Part shown: one piece after another, positions 44,401 to 55,880 of the stretch
Numbering within the stretch: position 1 is the first letter of the stretch
Layout of the letters: every line of letters begins with the position of its first letter
Program-made: the position numbers and the translations under genes
Assembly (NCBI GenBank): GCA_029204225.1
Contig: CM055100.1
Span: 2,803,278 to 2,867,277 of the forward strand
DNA from: Diphasiastrum complanatum
Taxonomy: Eukaryota; Streptophyta; Lycopodiopsida; Lycopodiales; Lycopodiaceae
Direction: 5' to 3'
Length of the DNA: 64,000 nucleotides
The notes under the pieces: model-generated
What the model was told of the DNA's origin: nothing
What the model saw: the letters and a program-made list of their open reading frames with translations, nothing else
Databases searched by the model: none

Positions 44401-44715
44401 AGCCCTTCCGCCTGTCAAAGAGGGTTAGATCACTGGATAGGCACCTCCATCCCAAATCATGATGGGATGGAGTCAGGAGTGATCTGCCCATAATAACCTA
44501 CCAACCCTATCTAGAGCTCTCCTCTTTGCTTGAAATCTACGCCATCGTCGTCTAGCTCTAGCTGATCTAGACTTTGCCTCTGGAGTCCTATATGACGGGT
44601 GATTATGCACCTCCTCGGGCATAACATAGTAAATAGAATGTGAATGAAATGATTCCTCCATGTTTCAAACTTTAACTCTCTGGAAAATTGCAGCAACCAA
44701 ACCATAAATGTGAAT
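44401..44715. other. spacer, no recognised product
   Basis: Minus-strand frames of 60-65 codons (MEESFHSHSIYYVMPEEVHN) are not recognisable. Confidence 0.35.
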
Positions 44716-45005
44716 AATCATCCAATGCTTGCTTGTATCCTCCATATTTGTCCTTTCTTGATATGTCTCTATTATAAAACTCCATGAATGAGCCTCCATC
44801 TCCATCTTGCCACAAGATATCATCTTAGATCTTCAGGGATCTGACCAAAAGCGATGCATCCAAACACTCGAATATTTTTTAGTGATGATTTTGATCCTGT
44901 CCACACCTCATAAGGTGTCTTGCCATTCAGGGCTTTGGTGATGGATCGATTCTACAAATAGGCAGCTGTAGTAACAGCTTCTGTCCAAAATTTTAGTGTT
45001 GGCCA
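44716..45005 (-). pseudogene. copia integrase C-terminal fragment
   Basis: Minus strand reads FWTEAVTTAAYL, a stop, NRSITKALNGKTPYEVWTG and KNIRVFGCIAFGQIPEDL. This is the end of a copia integrase of the Copia-E kind (compare 57750-57910). It breaks off where the plus-strand Copia-B element starts at 45009. Confidence 0.8.
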
Positions 45006-45008
45006 ATT

Positions 45009-47811
45009 GCTTGATAATGGCCTTGATGTAAAATTCAATGTTGATACTTGCACTATCAAGAAGAAAATGATGAGATACTTGCATTAGGATCTAGATTTGG
45101 AGGCATCTATAAACTAGATCCAAATGAGTATGTGAATGCTTGTAATGTTGCTCTTGTGAACAAGCTCTCTATGGAGGAATTATGGCATAGGAGGTTGGGA
45201 CATCCCAACTACAAATCCATGCTCTCTATGATCAAAGAAGCCAAAGCTATTGGCTTGCCAAAGTCATTCTCCAAGAAGATCAAGCCTTGTGAGGCTTGTG
45301 CTATTGCTAAATCTCACAAAAAGTCATTTACAAGATCTTCCATCAAAAGCAAGCATCCTTTGGAGTTAATCCACTCGGATGTGCATTTCTCATCAACTAC
45401 AAGCAAGGGAGGAGCCACTTGTTTTGTTACTTTCATTGATGATTTCACAAGATTCACTTGGATATATCTTCTTGCTTCAAAATCTATGGTGTTTGATCAT
45501 TTCCTTATTTTCAAAGCTTATGTAGAGAAGCAATTCTCATTCAAGATTAAAGCTCTTAGAAGTGATGGAGGTGGTGAAATATCTCCAATAAATTTCAAGA
45601 TGTTTGTGAGCTTGAAGACATCAAAAGAGAGTTCTCTTGTGCCTACTCTCCATCTCAAAATGGAGTGGCCGAGAGAAATAATAGATCTCTATGTGAATGT
45701 GCAAAATCTATGAGAATTGAGGCATCTTTGCCCAAAGATTTTTGGGGAGAAGCCATTAATTGTGCAAATTATCTTTGCAATAGGCTCCCACATATAGCTC
45801 TTGGAGGAAAGTCACCATATGAAATCTTGTATTTGAAGAAGCCTAAGGTTGATCACCTTAGAGTTTTTGGATGCATATGCTTTGTCCATATTCCCTTGGA
45901 AACAAGGAAGAAGGAAGATCCTAGTGCATGCAAAGGGATCATGGTTGGATACCCATCCACCAAGAAGGCCTATAGAGACTTTACACTCTCTACTTCTCAA
46001 GTTATTGAAAGTAGAGATGTTGTCTTCATGAAGATCAACACTCATCTTTTGAAGAGGCCGAGATCAAGAAATCTATGGATGCATCACCAATTATTGATTT
46101 TGAAGACAATCATGATGTGATGGGGTCGAGATTTGAAGAAGACTCTCCTCGGATTTTCTCACCAAGAAGATCCTTGAGAGATAGATCCGAGCCTAAGAGG
46201 CTCTCATATGTTGACAAAGGAAAACAAGTGGATCTTGATTCCACTAATTATGTTTTTTATGTCTCTCATGAAGAGCCAAAGAATGTACAAGAGGCACTCA
46301 ATACCAAGGAGTGGTATGATGCCATGAAGCAAGAGTATGATGCATTGATCACCAACAATACTTGGGAGCTTGTGGATCCTCCATCCAACAAGCATGTGAT
46401 TGGTTGCAAGTGGGTATTTTGGATCAAGTTCAATCATGATGGCACCATCAACAAGCATTAAGCAAGATTATGTGCCAAAGGATTTGCTCAAATCCATGGC
46501 CTTGATTATGAGGAGACCTTTGCACTCGTTGCAAAGATGGTGACAATAAGAATTCTTATTTCTCTTGCTTGTTTCTTCAAGTGGAAGGTGTTCCAATTAG
46601 ATGTATCCAACGCTTTTCTAAATGGCTATCTTGAGGAGGAGATCTATATGGAACAACCTCAAGGATTCATCAAGGATGAGTCCAAAGTGTGCTTGCTTTT
46701 CAAAAGTCTTTATGGACTCAAGCAAGCACCAAGATCATGGTATTCAAGACTTAATTCTTTTCTTATCTCACTAGGATTTACTCTTAGTGACTATGATCCT
46801 TCCATGTATCTAAAGTTTGTTGATAGCAATATTGTCATTCTTCTAATTTATGTTGATGACATTATTCTTTGTGGAAGTTGTATCAAGCTAGTTAATGAAA
46901 CTAAGCTAGCACTTGGATGTGAGTTTAAAATGCAAGATCTAGGAGAGATACATTACATCCTAGGCCTAGAAATTGATTTTTATGAAAATCGTGTCTTTAT
47001 ATGCCAATCTAGATATGCTCACTCTATGTTGAAAAAATTCCATATGAAAAATTCTAAGAGCATAGATACTCCAATGGAGCAAATTGTAAAAGATCCTCAT
47101 AAAGGTGATGATAGATCCTTTGAGGACATCACACTTTTTAGGAGTCTTGTAGGCTCCTTGATTTGGCTTACCATTACTAGGCCCGATATAAGTTTTTGTG
47201 TGCACAAATTGAGTCAATTTATGCAAGATCCTAAGATCCATCATTGGAAGATGGCCAAGAGGATTCTAAGATATGTATCTTCATCTTGTGATTATGGTCT
47301 ACTCTATAAAAGTGAAGATCTATCCATTGTTGGCTACTCGGATTCGGACTTTGCAAGTGACAAGATGGATTGAAAGTCTATTAGTGCATACACTATCTTT
47401 CTTGGAGGCAATCTAATATCTTGGCTTTCCAAAAAGCAAGATACTATATCTCTCTCTCCATGTGAGGCCGAGTACAAAGCACTCACTACAACTACCAAAG
47501 AGGTGCTTTGGATCAAGAGGTTATTAATGGAGCTAAAGTGCATCAAGGAAGATGATCTACCAATGATCAAGTGTGATAACATCTCGGCCCAAGCTCTTGC
47601 CAATAATCCCATATCTCATGCAAGAAGCAAGCACATAGAAGTGGCACACCATTTTGTGAGAGAAAAGCTTATTGGAGGAGAAATCTATTTGGAGCATGTC
47701 AACTCGTCTTCTTGTATTGCCGATCTACTCACCAAGCCTTTGAGCAAAAGTGCTTTCATCAAGCATAGATCTAATCTTGGAGTTATATCAAGATCCATGC
47801 TCAAATCTTCA
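45009..47811 (+). pseudogene. Copia-B pol, third copy (5'-truncated, with 3' LTR)
   Basis: Begins in the pre-integrase region (GLDVKFNVDTCTIKK), with a frame change near 45062. Integrase finger RRLGHPNYKSMLSMIKEAKA and PCEACAIAKSH; core LIHSDVHFSS, FIDDFTRFTWIYLL, LRSDGGGE, then after a shift AERNNRSLCECAKSM. Linker FEEDSPRIFSPRRSLR. RT from 46300 (ITNNTWELVDPPSNKHVIGC) has a TAA at 46459, then [20 protein letters not shown], catalytic ILLIYVDDIIL and GEIHYILGLEIDF. A TGA at 47371 replaces Trp in SDSDFASDKMD. RNase H follows (ISLSPCEAEYKALTTTTKEV, IKCDNISAQALANNP) to the stop at 47811. RT is intact enough to date the insertion as fairly recent. Confidence 0.92.
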
Positions 47812-47824
47812 TAGATAATTTTTT

Positions 47825-48402
47825 AGGAGGAGTGTGAAGAATTGAAAAAGATTATCTACGTTAGATATAAGGGTCTTATGTTTTTTACATCAAGCATCTA
47901 GGTGTAGGATGTTGATAGGAACAAATTTGGCATAGATGGCAAATTATGCATTTCCACTTGTAATGCCACTATTGAGCCAAAATAGAGTAAGAGGCTAAAC
48001 TCGTGCCAATTAGAGTGTAGACAAGTGTAATGCTTTTGTTTGATGAATTCTAAGAGGTCCAATAGGATTTAGAGATGGAACCATGTGAGGTCCAATAGGA
48101 ATTTGAGGTGTGCTTGAATATAGTCCAATAGAATTAAGAGGTGCATGGATCAATGGTCCAATAGGATTAAGAGGTGACAAAGTATGGTCCAATCATAGTT
48201 AAGCATAGTGGTAGCTCGTGGATCTACTAGTATCATTGTACTCCTCATTTTGAAGCTAATTGATTTGGTGATTATGTGGATTTTGAGTGTTATTGGATTT
48301 CTAGCTTTCTCTCTCTACCCGAGAGCTCATGATGGTTTTTCTCTCTCTACCCGAGAAGAGTAGCTTGTTTTTACTTAGAATAATTTTTGAATACTTCTCA
48401 CA
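47825..48402 (+). repeat. 3' LTR-B with polypurine tract
   Basis: AGGAGGAG (47825-47832) is the polypurine tract and TGTGAAGAATTG from 47833 the LTR start. The end is ...ACTTCTCACA near 48402. A related 3' part lies at 37990-38274. It includes a 34-bp-period repeat at 48055-48200. Confidence 0.75.
48055..48200. repeat. GGTCCAATAGGA tandem units in LTR-B
   Basis: Five units beginning (A/G)GTCCAATAG(A/G) at about 30-35 bp spacing, diverged. Confidence 0.8.
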
Positions 48403-48403
48403 C

Positions 48404-48650
48404 ATAAGTACTACAGTGATTATGTAGCCAAACATTTAAGCATCAAAACATCAGACAAATAATTAGTCGCGAAGAACTACCGAAATGCATACATTCTGAG
48501 ACGAACCTGAACGCAATAAAAGATAGTATTGATTCAGTATGAAAGAGAAACAGATGTGAATGAGTACAATAAGTTGCAGATTGAAGCCACGTAATCTAAG
48601 CTATCTTTGAACGGCTAAAATGAAAGTCTGAGTACAAAATTCGGCACATA
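48404..48650 (-). repeat. LTR-A 3' part, inverted
   Basis: Its reverse complement matches 10612-10857, for example TACTGAATCAATACTATCTT and TAGTTCTTCGCGACTAATTA. It directly abuts the end of LTR-B. Confidence 0.85.
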
Positions 48651-48837
48651 GCATCGATTTGGCTGTGACAGTGGGAGAGCTGTTTAAGTTGGCGATTTAC
48701 ATCTCTCGGCCTCAGTTTACTCATCCTCCTTCATGCACTCTTTTTTCTCTTTGATTCAAGTTTGTGGCTGAGCAATATGGCTTTTGTATAAGTATTAAAC
48801 AGTAATAAGCATACTTTATCTATGGAGTTCGTTTCTC
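48651..48837. other. short spacer
   Basis: Nothing recognised. Confidence 0.3.
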
Positions 48838-48975
48838 TGTTCTTCAGTAGAAGATTTTGTGTTCTCGTTTAATATTTGAAACCATTCTTTTTGGCCTTGC
48901 TTCAAAGAGTGTTTCTACTCGTTACAATACATCTATCCAACTCCAATCGTCAGATCTATTGACTACGATTTTTCA
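48838..48975 (+). repeat. dispersed repeat X, copy 2
   Basis: Inverted relative of 38745-38830; ends with CAGATCTATTGACTACG, like the start of copy 1 read in reverse. Confidence 0.65.
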
Positions 48976-49049
48976 TCTTGCTATTTTTGTATAATCAAGC
49001 CTCAAGATCGTATTTTTTTTTTCAGATATTTTTTCAATCGGCAAGAATT

Positions 49050-49438
<389 letters not shown>

Positions 49439-49584
49439 GCCAGCTTCAAGTGTTTGTTTTCTGGAAGCCGAAGCAATATGTTGTGAATGAGATAGCTCAC
49501 TGAGAAGTAAGTATTGCATCAAATGGCATTTCAGAACAACAAAATGGTCAAGAATTTCGCAGTGTAAGCCATCTAAGAATGCAG

Positions 49585-50260
<676 letters not shown>

Positions 50261-50284
50261 GCACATCTCGCATCTCGAATATCA

Positions 50285-50485
50285 AACATTCGAGTCTTTG
50301 AAAAAATTTGAGCCTTCAAAAAATTTCGAGCCTTCGGAAAAATTCTAGTCGTTGGAAAATAAAATCGAGTCTTTCAAAAAATTCGAGTCTTCGAAAAAAT
50401 TCGAGTCTTTTGAAAAATTCGACTTGACAGTACAAAGGTCTTTCAATCCTTTGGAAAAATTCGAGTCTTTGAAAAAAATTGATCA
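50285..50485. repeat. about 19-bp tandem repeat, TTCGAGTCTTTGAAAAAA type
   Basis: At least eight diverged units of (T)TCGAG(T/C)CTT(T/C)(G/C)(A/G)AAAAAA. A shorter relative sits beside Helitron-like copy 2 at 42675-42710. Confidence 0.85.
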
Positions 50486-50762
50486 TTTGAAATTAAAGAT
50501 AGTGAGTTTGGGCTTGTGGTTAAACATTCATGAAAATGGTGGGCCAAGATAGAGATTTGAAGGATTGAAAAAACAAAGAAAGCAATTTTAGGTAGTCAAA
50601 ATTTTTTTATGTTCATGATTTATGGGTAACAACTTTGGTAATTCAAAATAAATAAGAAAGCCATGTAATAAAGAAGGCTAAAGTTCAAAGCACATTGAAG
50701 TGTGTGAAGAAAATAAAACCGTAACTTCAAATTTCAAATATTTGAATTTAGAGAAAGATATT

Positions 50763-50990
50763 TGGGGCCCACCCCCCAATGCACACAATGTGCAAATGTA
50801 TGGGGATATGCACTTTCCCCATACATGCATCCCCCCTTCCCATCATTTTTAGTTAAGAAAGATATTTAGAGAAAAATATTTGAATTTATTAATGGGTGAG
50901 GAATTTTTTTGGGGCCCACCCCTCAATGCACACAATGTGCAAATGTATGGGGATGTGCACTTTCCTCATACATGCATCCTTTTCCCCATA
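50763..50990. repeat. direct duplication of a GGGGCCCACCCC segment
   Basis: GGGGCCCACCCCCCAATGCA at 50764 and its relative at 50911 are followed by the same CACAATGTGCAAATGTATGG text, a period of about 147 bp. Confidence 0.85.
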
Positions 50991-51140
50991 CATGCATCCT
51001 CTTCCCCAAGTTTTTTTAGTTAAAAAAAGCTCATGCATGGGTGAGGGGAGGAGGATGCATGGGTGCACCCATACACATGCGTACATAAGTTTATATATAT
51101 ATATATATATAGATAAGTTTAAATATATATATAGATAGAT
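50980..51140 (-). mobile_element. Helitron-like repeat, copy 4 (lacking the hairpin)
   Basis: Shares GCATGGGTGAGGGGAGGAGG and CCCATACACATGCG with copy 3 and passes into a (TA)n stretch at 51094-51112 and a second TTTAAATATATATA. The hairpin part is absent. Confidence 0.5.
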
Positions 51141-53375
51141 GGATATATGCAACCTTCACATTGATTTTTTACATGTTGCCTTCCAAAAAGATGGGCTATA
51201 ATAATGATATTGGCTAGCCTTATGCATCAATAAGCATCTTTTGACAAGTTCTTATTGTACATGAAATTCTTGATAAACTCGTATAAAAAAGAAAGGTGGA
51301 TTAATGATCGTAATGTGTCAATGCTTACTGTTAATGATGAAGGTTTTTGGAAGGATGTGGAGATAGAGAAATGTGTATGATTCACAATTACATGCACCAC
51401 ATTTATTTGTATATACTTGTACAATGGATTTGTTTGAACTTATATACAACTGCTTAAATTCTTTGTGGCCTTGTATTTACAGTTGCCAATGCCCTTTATA
51501 GATGTCTCTAGAACTTGAGATTCGTTATTGCAAGGAGTCTGCATGTTGATTTTCAATATAAATGAGATTTTGTTCTCTCACAAAACTCATTACATGAAGT
51601 TGCCTTCTAGAAAACATGTTGCACAAGGAGTCATTAAGGAATGTGCACCAAAAGCCACAATAAAGTATCTCGTGAAGCACCATTCTTTCATTGATGATGA
51701 GTCAATTAGGACTTGAGGTTTTATATATATGTGCCATTAGTCTTAGACAATAGAGTTGGTTTAGAATATTATATGCCATTCTTCACAATTTGCATGTCAA
51801 TGCATGTTGTTGTTTGGAATTTATCATCCAGAAATCAACAAACATCACAAAATTGACTCATGTTTTGTAGCCTTGACCAACGCAAATGTTGTGCCAAGTT
51901 TTGGTAAAAGTATTAAAGAAAAGCTTATAACAATTTTAGATGCTCAATGTTTAATCTTATCAATGGTATGATCATGGTTGTAAACCACACTTAGCCAAAA
52001 ATAAAATTTTTTGGTATATCTACATTCATGTGACGACTTGATGTTAAATTCGACATCAAACTGAGTAAAAAATCCATTATGAACTTGACACTTATCAAAG
52101 GACTAGATTGTCACAATTTTACATGTCTCTTGCACAAACTTCCATTCTTCAAGTTTAAAAAACTCTCTTCATATTGTTCTATCAAAATATCTCACTTTTT
52201 TACCAAGACAATAGGCCCTCTATAGCAATATGTAATATTCCAATTCTACATTTGAGCCAAGCTTTGGGACTTGCATATAAGTTTCTATTTTACTCACATG
52301 TAAGTTTAGCAATGCATGATCCCTTGGGCTTCGCATCTCAGATCACTTTAAACAACTCTAGGGTCTGTGTTCGTAAATCTTAATATTTTAATGGGATTCT
52401 TATTTTTTCATAGGTCGTCCCCAAATCTTAAAGTAAGTTTTGAATAGCATTCATTATGTGTTGTAATTATTACCATTTAGAAATTCCAAAAGTTATTGGT
52501 CTTTGGAGGGATATATATCGAATAATTATTGTGAAAATATAGTTATTCCCTCACAAGCTTCTCATCTTCTATGTTGGATGCTCTTAGACCTTGCAAACCT
52601 GTACTAGCATGCAAGTCCAAAGAGTGCAACATGTAGAAAACAAGTTTTTTCAATCCATTTCAACAATACATAGGCCAAAGAACATGTCTAGTGCAAGTCG
52701 ACCAACGTCAACAAGCATCAGACGCTTCTACGTAGTCCCTATGCAAGGATAAACTTGAAAATAAATGGCTACAAATGCAATTTGACAAAGCTTAGTAAAT
52801 TTGACAATTAGACAGTAACCTAAGATGTGTTAGAGCCAGACTTTTTCTTGAATTAACATTTATTTCTGAACAACCTAATGGGGGCCTTTCCAAGAAAGCA
52901 CAGTTGCTACCGTTAAGGGATCCTTTGATTCTCTTGTTGCATGGATCCCATTATCCCATCAAAGTATGTAGCATACAATATTGATTCTCGACGCAATTAT
53001 AGTTGTCCTCCCAAGAAATCTAGTAATAAGATAATAACCCAATCAGCATTGATTAACCACAATAATGAATAGGATACGCACAATTATTCATGTAAGCAAC
53101 ATGCTTCTCCGAAATTTGAATGGAGGATAATCAAATAATATGGAAAAATTTACAACTGATCAATGCGGCTGTTGGCATCATCATATAATAGATGACATGT
53201 AATCAATAGGGCTGGGACTTTCAGCCATTTAAAATAGTACACACCCACCTGCGTTTTTGCCTATATAAATTATGAGGTTGATTCCAAATGGCAAAGCCAA
53301 CTGATGTGATTACTCCGAATGAAAAATAATTTGACATGGATGACCATTAGCTTTTCATAAAGCATTTTGACATTG
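51141..53375. other. long AT-rich spacer
   Basis: No gene, repeat or RNA recognised. Short frames around 51528-51716 and 52174-52383 look like chance. Confidence 0.45.
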
Positions 53376-54537
53376 CTATGTTAAATTGATCAAATCCTGT
53401 GACCTCTCTAATGGTATAGAGTAATCCTTGAGAATCTGGGGCGTTGCAAGGTGTGAAGCCTTTGTATCAAGCACCACCATCATCGTCTCATCCAATTGAA
53501 AACACATAAATTCATCGGTACAAGCTGCCAAACAGGAAAGAACCCTTAATGAAATCAGCAAATAAATAACAAAGAAACTAGGCTTTGGCAAAGGCCCTAA
53601 ACCCTAGACTTCACTGACATAAGCTCTTGAACGAAGTCTGAGAACATTTTAAAGTAGCTAACTAGCCTATTCTTGTTCTTCTTCAGTTTTTTAGCTTTGT
53701 ACATACAATCAACGAGCTGAGCAAGCTGCTTCAGATTTCGTATCTTCACTCCATTGAAATTTTGAACCTGAGAAGAATGGCAAAAGTTCAAATAACATGG
53801 TATTAGGACCATAATAATAATAAATAGCAAATCTTAGCCCTCTGAACCAGTTCAAATCAAATTTTTGTGCAACCTTTGCTTTCCCCCAAAATTGATTATT
53901 CCCTTGTCTTTTCTTGAGAATCTGAAAAATCCAGGATACTATCAAAGCGTTTTGTTATAGAATGATTCGAACCTGGGAAACGCATTTGAGCCTAATCGAT
54001 TTCAAATTGAGCAGTTATATGATTAGGAAGCATTTCAAATAGAGACCACAAAGAAATTGATATATAAAATATGAGCTGCAGATGAGTGAAAGATGGTTAG
54101 ATTTCATTCACTTGCTAACCTGTGCATTTGTGATATCCTCGTACCCAATATTTAAATCATTTGCCAAAACCTGGAAAGACCAGAGAGAGGAGACGAACCA
54201 CTTACAGTGATGAGTATTTTTTTTCAATCTTCATTGCATGAAGTAGGAAAAACATACAGTCCACTGACAAGTCTGCAATGCAATATCTACTTTGTACTTG
54301 TTAGGGACATAATCAGATAAAGTGCTCACCTGTGACATAACAACTATCTGCTCATCATCAAACTCTGCCACACCATTTCGTGCTCTCTCCAACAATCGTA
54401 ACTAGATAAAAACAAAGACATTCTTAATTTCCATGAGCAGGAAAGTCTTAGATTGTAGTATTACAGCTGAATAACATAAGTTGCCTTAAGTACTTCAACA
54501 TACCGACCAATCGCTGTCTTCAGGCTCCACATCTGAC
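53376..54537 (-). CDS. DEG2-like serine protease, last five exons (5' part outside or upstream)
   Basis: Five exons on the minus strand: 54504-54537, 54330-54401, 54120-54170, 53707-53767, 53376-53524. Each is bounded by AG and GT (donors GTATGT, GTGAGC, GTTAGC, GTATGT). They add up to 367 nt and stay in one frame to TAG 53376-53378. The product reads SDVEPEDSDWS, LRLLERARNGVAEFDDEQI, VLANDLNIGYEDITNAQ, VQNFNGVKIRNLKQLAQLVD, then CFQLDETMMVVLDTKASHLA and ILKDYSIPLERSQDLINLT. This is the second PDZ-like, C-terminal region of plant DEG2-type chloroplast Deg proteases (family pattern VLANExNIGYED, FNGxxIxNLxxLAxLxD, ILKDYGIPxERS). The protease domain should lie upstream. No exon is visible between 54540 and Copia-E at 55148. 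The C-terminus is shorter than in Arabidopsis DEG2 as I remember it. Confidence 0.85.
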
Positions 54538-55142
54538 CTGCAAAGATACAGTGATGAAAAACATGAAAGTCAAAGTTCTGCGAAAAGTAATAATAGCTTG
54601 ACTTTTGTGATTTAAAACACCAAACCAATCACAATATTACCCCAAAGCATGTAGGTAATTCTCTGAAAACTCAATTCAAAGTCAAAGGAGATTCAATCCG
54701 GTATGCCCAGGATAATTATTTGATATTATTTACGAATACTTGTGTCTGTGCACTGCGCATGTGCAGTTACGAGAAAGAAAGAAAGATTTATTAATGTCTT
54801 TTGCATGGTGAAAGGCATATAAAACAAAATAGTACATGTCAAGTATGTGGAATCATTGGGAGCATATGAAATGCTTCCAAAACAAGAAGGAAGCCACATA
54901 CAAATCTAAGTGCTAAGAATACATCTGTTTACAAAGTCATGACAAAATCACGAAATGGTATAACATGTCATCATCGCATCCTGCTGTTGCTGAAGGATGT
55001 AATAAAGGCTGTTGTTATAGGTATATCTGGGGTATGTTGGTGATGTCGTTGAGGAGGTCATCAGTGTGATGCGTGTGTGGTAGGGTAGGTAGTTTTGGCC
55101 TTTAACTACAACATGACGCTAGATGATACGTTGTTGGCATTT
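54538..55142. other. probable intron or upstream sequence of the DEG2-like gene
   Basis: No further exon recognised. The right flank of Copia-E is gypsy LTR-G-like, so this side may run into LTR-G sequence. Confidence 0.4.
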
Positions 55143-55147
55143 GGCGG
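55143..55147. repeat. target-site duplication of Copia-E, left
   Basis: GGCGG, repeated at 60477-60481. Confidence 0.9.
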
Positions 55148-55734
55148 TGTTGGATTTCTATGTTCAGGACCAAATCTATTCGGTAATGAGCATCCTGAAA
55201 AATTCTGCCTCGGCCGACAAATCTGACTCAGCTAACAAATCTGAGGCAGCCGACAAATCGGACCAGGCCAGCAAATCGGACCAGGCCGACAAAGATGACC
55301 AGGCCGACAAAGAGGACCAGGCCGAACAATCTGACTTCGTCATCAGGGAAAAGTCGATCCAAGACTTTATGACAGTTCACCTACTTGTACAGCGGTTACC
55401 AACTACAAGGCGGCTGTAATTAATTAAGTAGGTAGAAAAGCATTGACCTGAAAGACTTGAAAATATCTTGTAAATAAATATCTTTTCAGTTAGTTATCTA
55501 TATAGAGACGGAAGCTCTAAAATATCTGGGCCTCACTGAATTGCGCTCATCAGCTTCGCGTCCATGTACTCACCTTCTGATTTTTATCATGAGTACAATT
55601 TTTCCACTACTGTTTTTGTTCTATTGACCATTACTACTGTTTACTCATCTTGATTATTGCTGGTAACTGTTGCACTTCCGATCTACAACTGTCCGTTGTT
55701 CTACTTCCACTACTATCCCACTGATTTACGACAT
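55148..55734 (+). repeat. 5' LTR of Copia-E
   Basis: TGTTGGATTTCTATG...GATTTACGACA, 587 bp. Nearly identical to 59871-60476; the main difference is about 20 bp missing after CACCTACTTGTACA. CTATATAGA at 55498-55506 is a likely TATA box. Confidence 0.95.
55213..55338 (+). repeat. 18-bp x 7 minisatellite in the Copia-E 5' LTR
   Basis: Seven contiguous 18-bp units of type GCCGACAAATCGGACCAG. In frame they encode six-residue units (ADKSDS, ANKSEA, ADKSDQ, ASKSDQ, ADKDDQ, ADKEDQ, AEQSDF). Confidence 0.95.
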
Positions 55735-55746
55735 GGTATGAGAGCG
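55735..55746 (+). other. primer-binding site of Copia-E
   Basis: TGGTATGAGAGC directly after the LTR; one change from the tRNA-Met consensus. Confidence 0.9.
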
Positions 55747-55880
55747 GGTGGTTTCGTAATCTGCATTTCTGTTGCAGGTTATTAGTCTTGTTTTTACCAA
55801 GACATCGTTCACAGCAAGTGCACAGCCAACAGTATTCTGATATCGTTGTTTCTACCAACGATCTCTCACTCTATACCAAA

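Noticed and set aside
53597-53830. 77-codon continuous frame in the DEG2-like gene
   Set aside because: It runs through both introns around exon 53707-53767. The spliced model keeps the family motif across the junctions, so the unspliced frame is not used.
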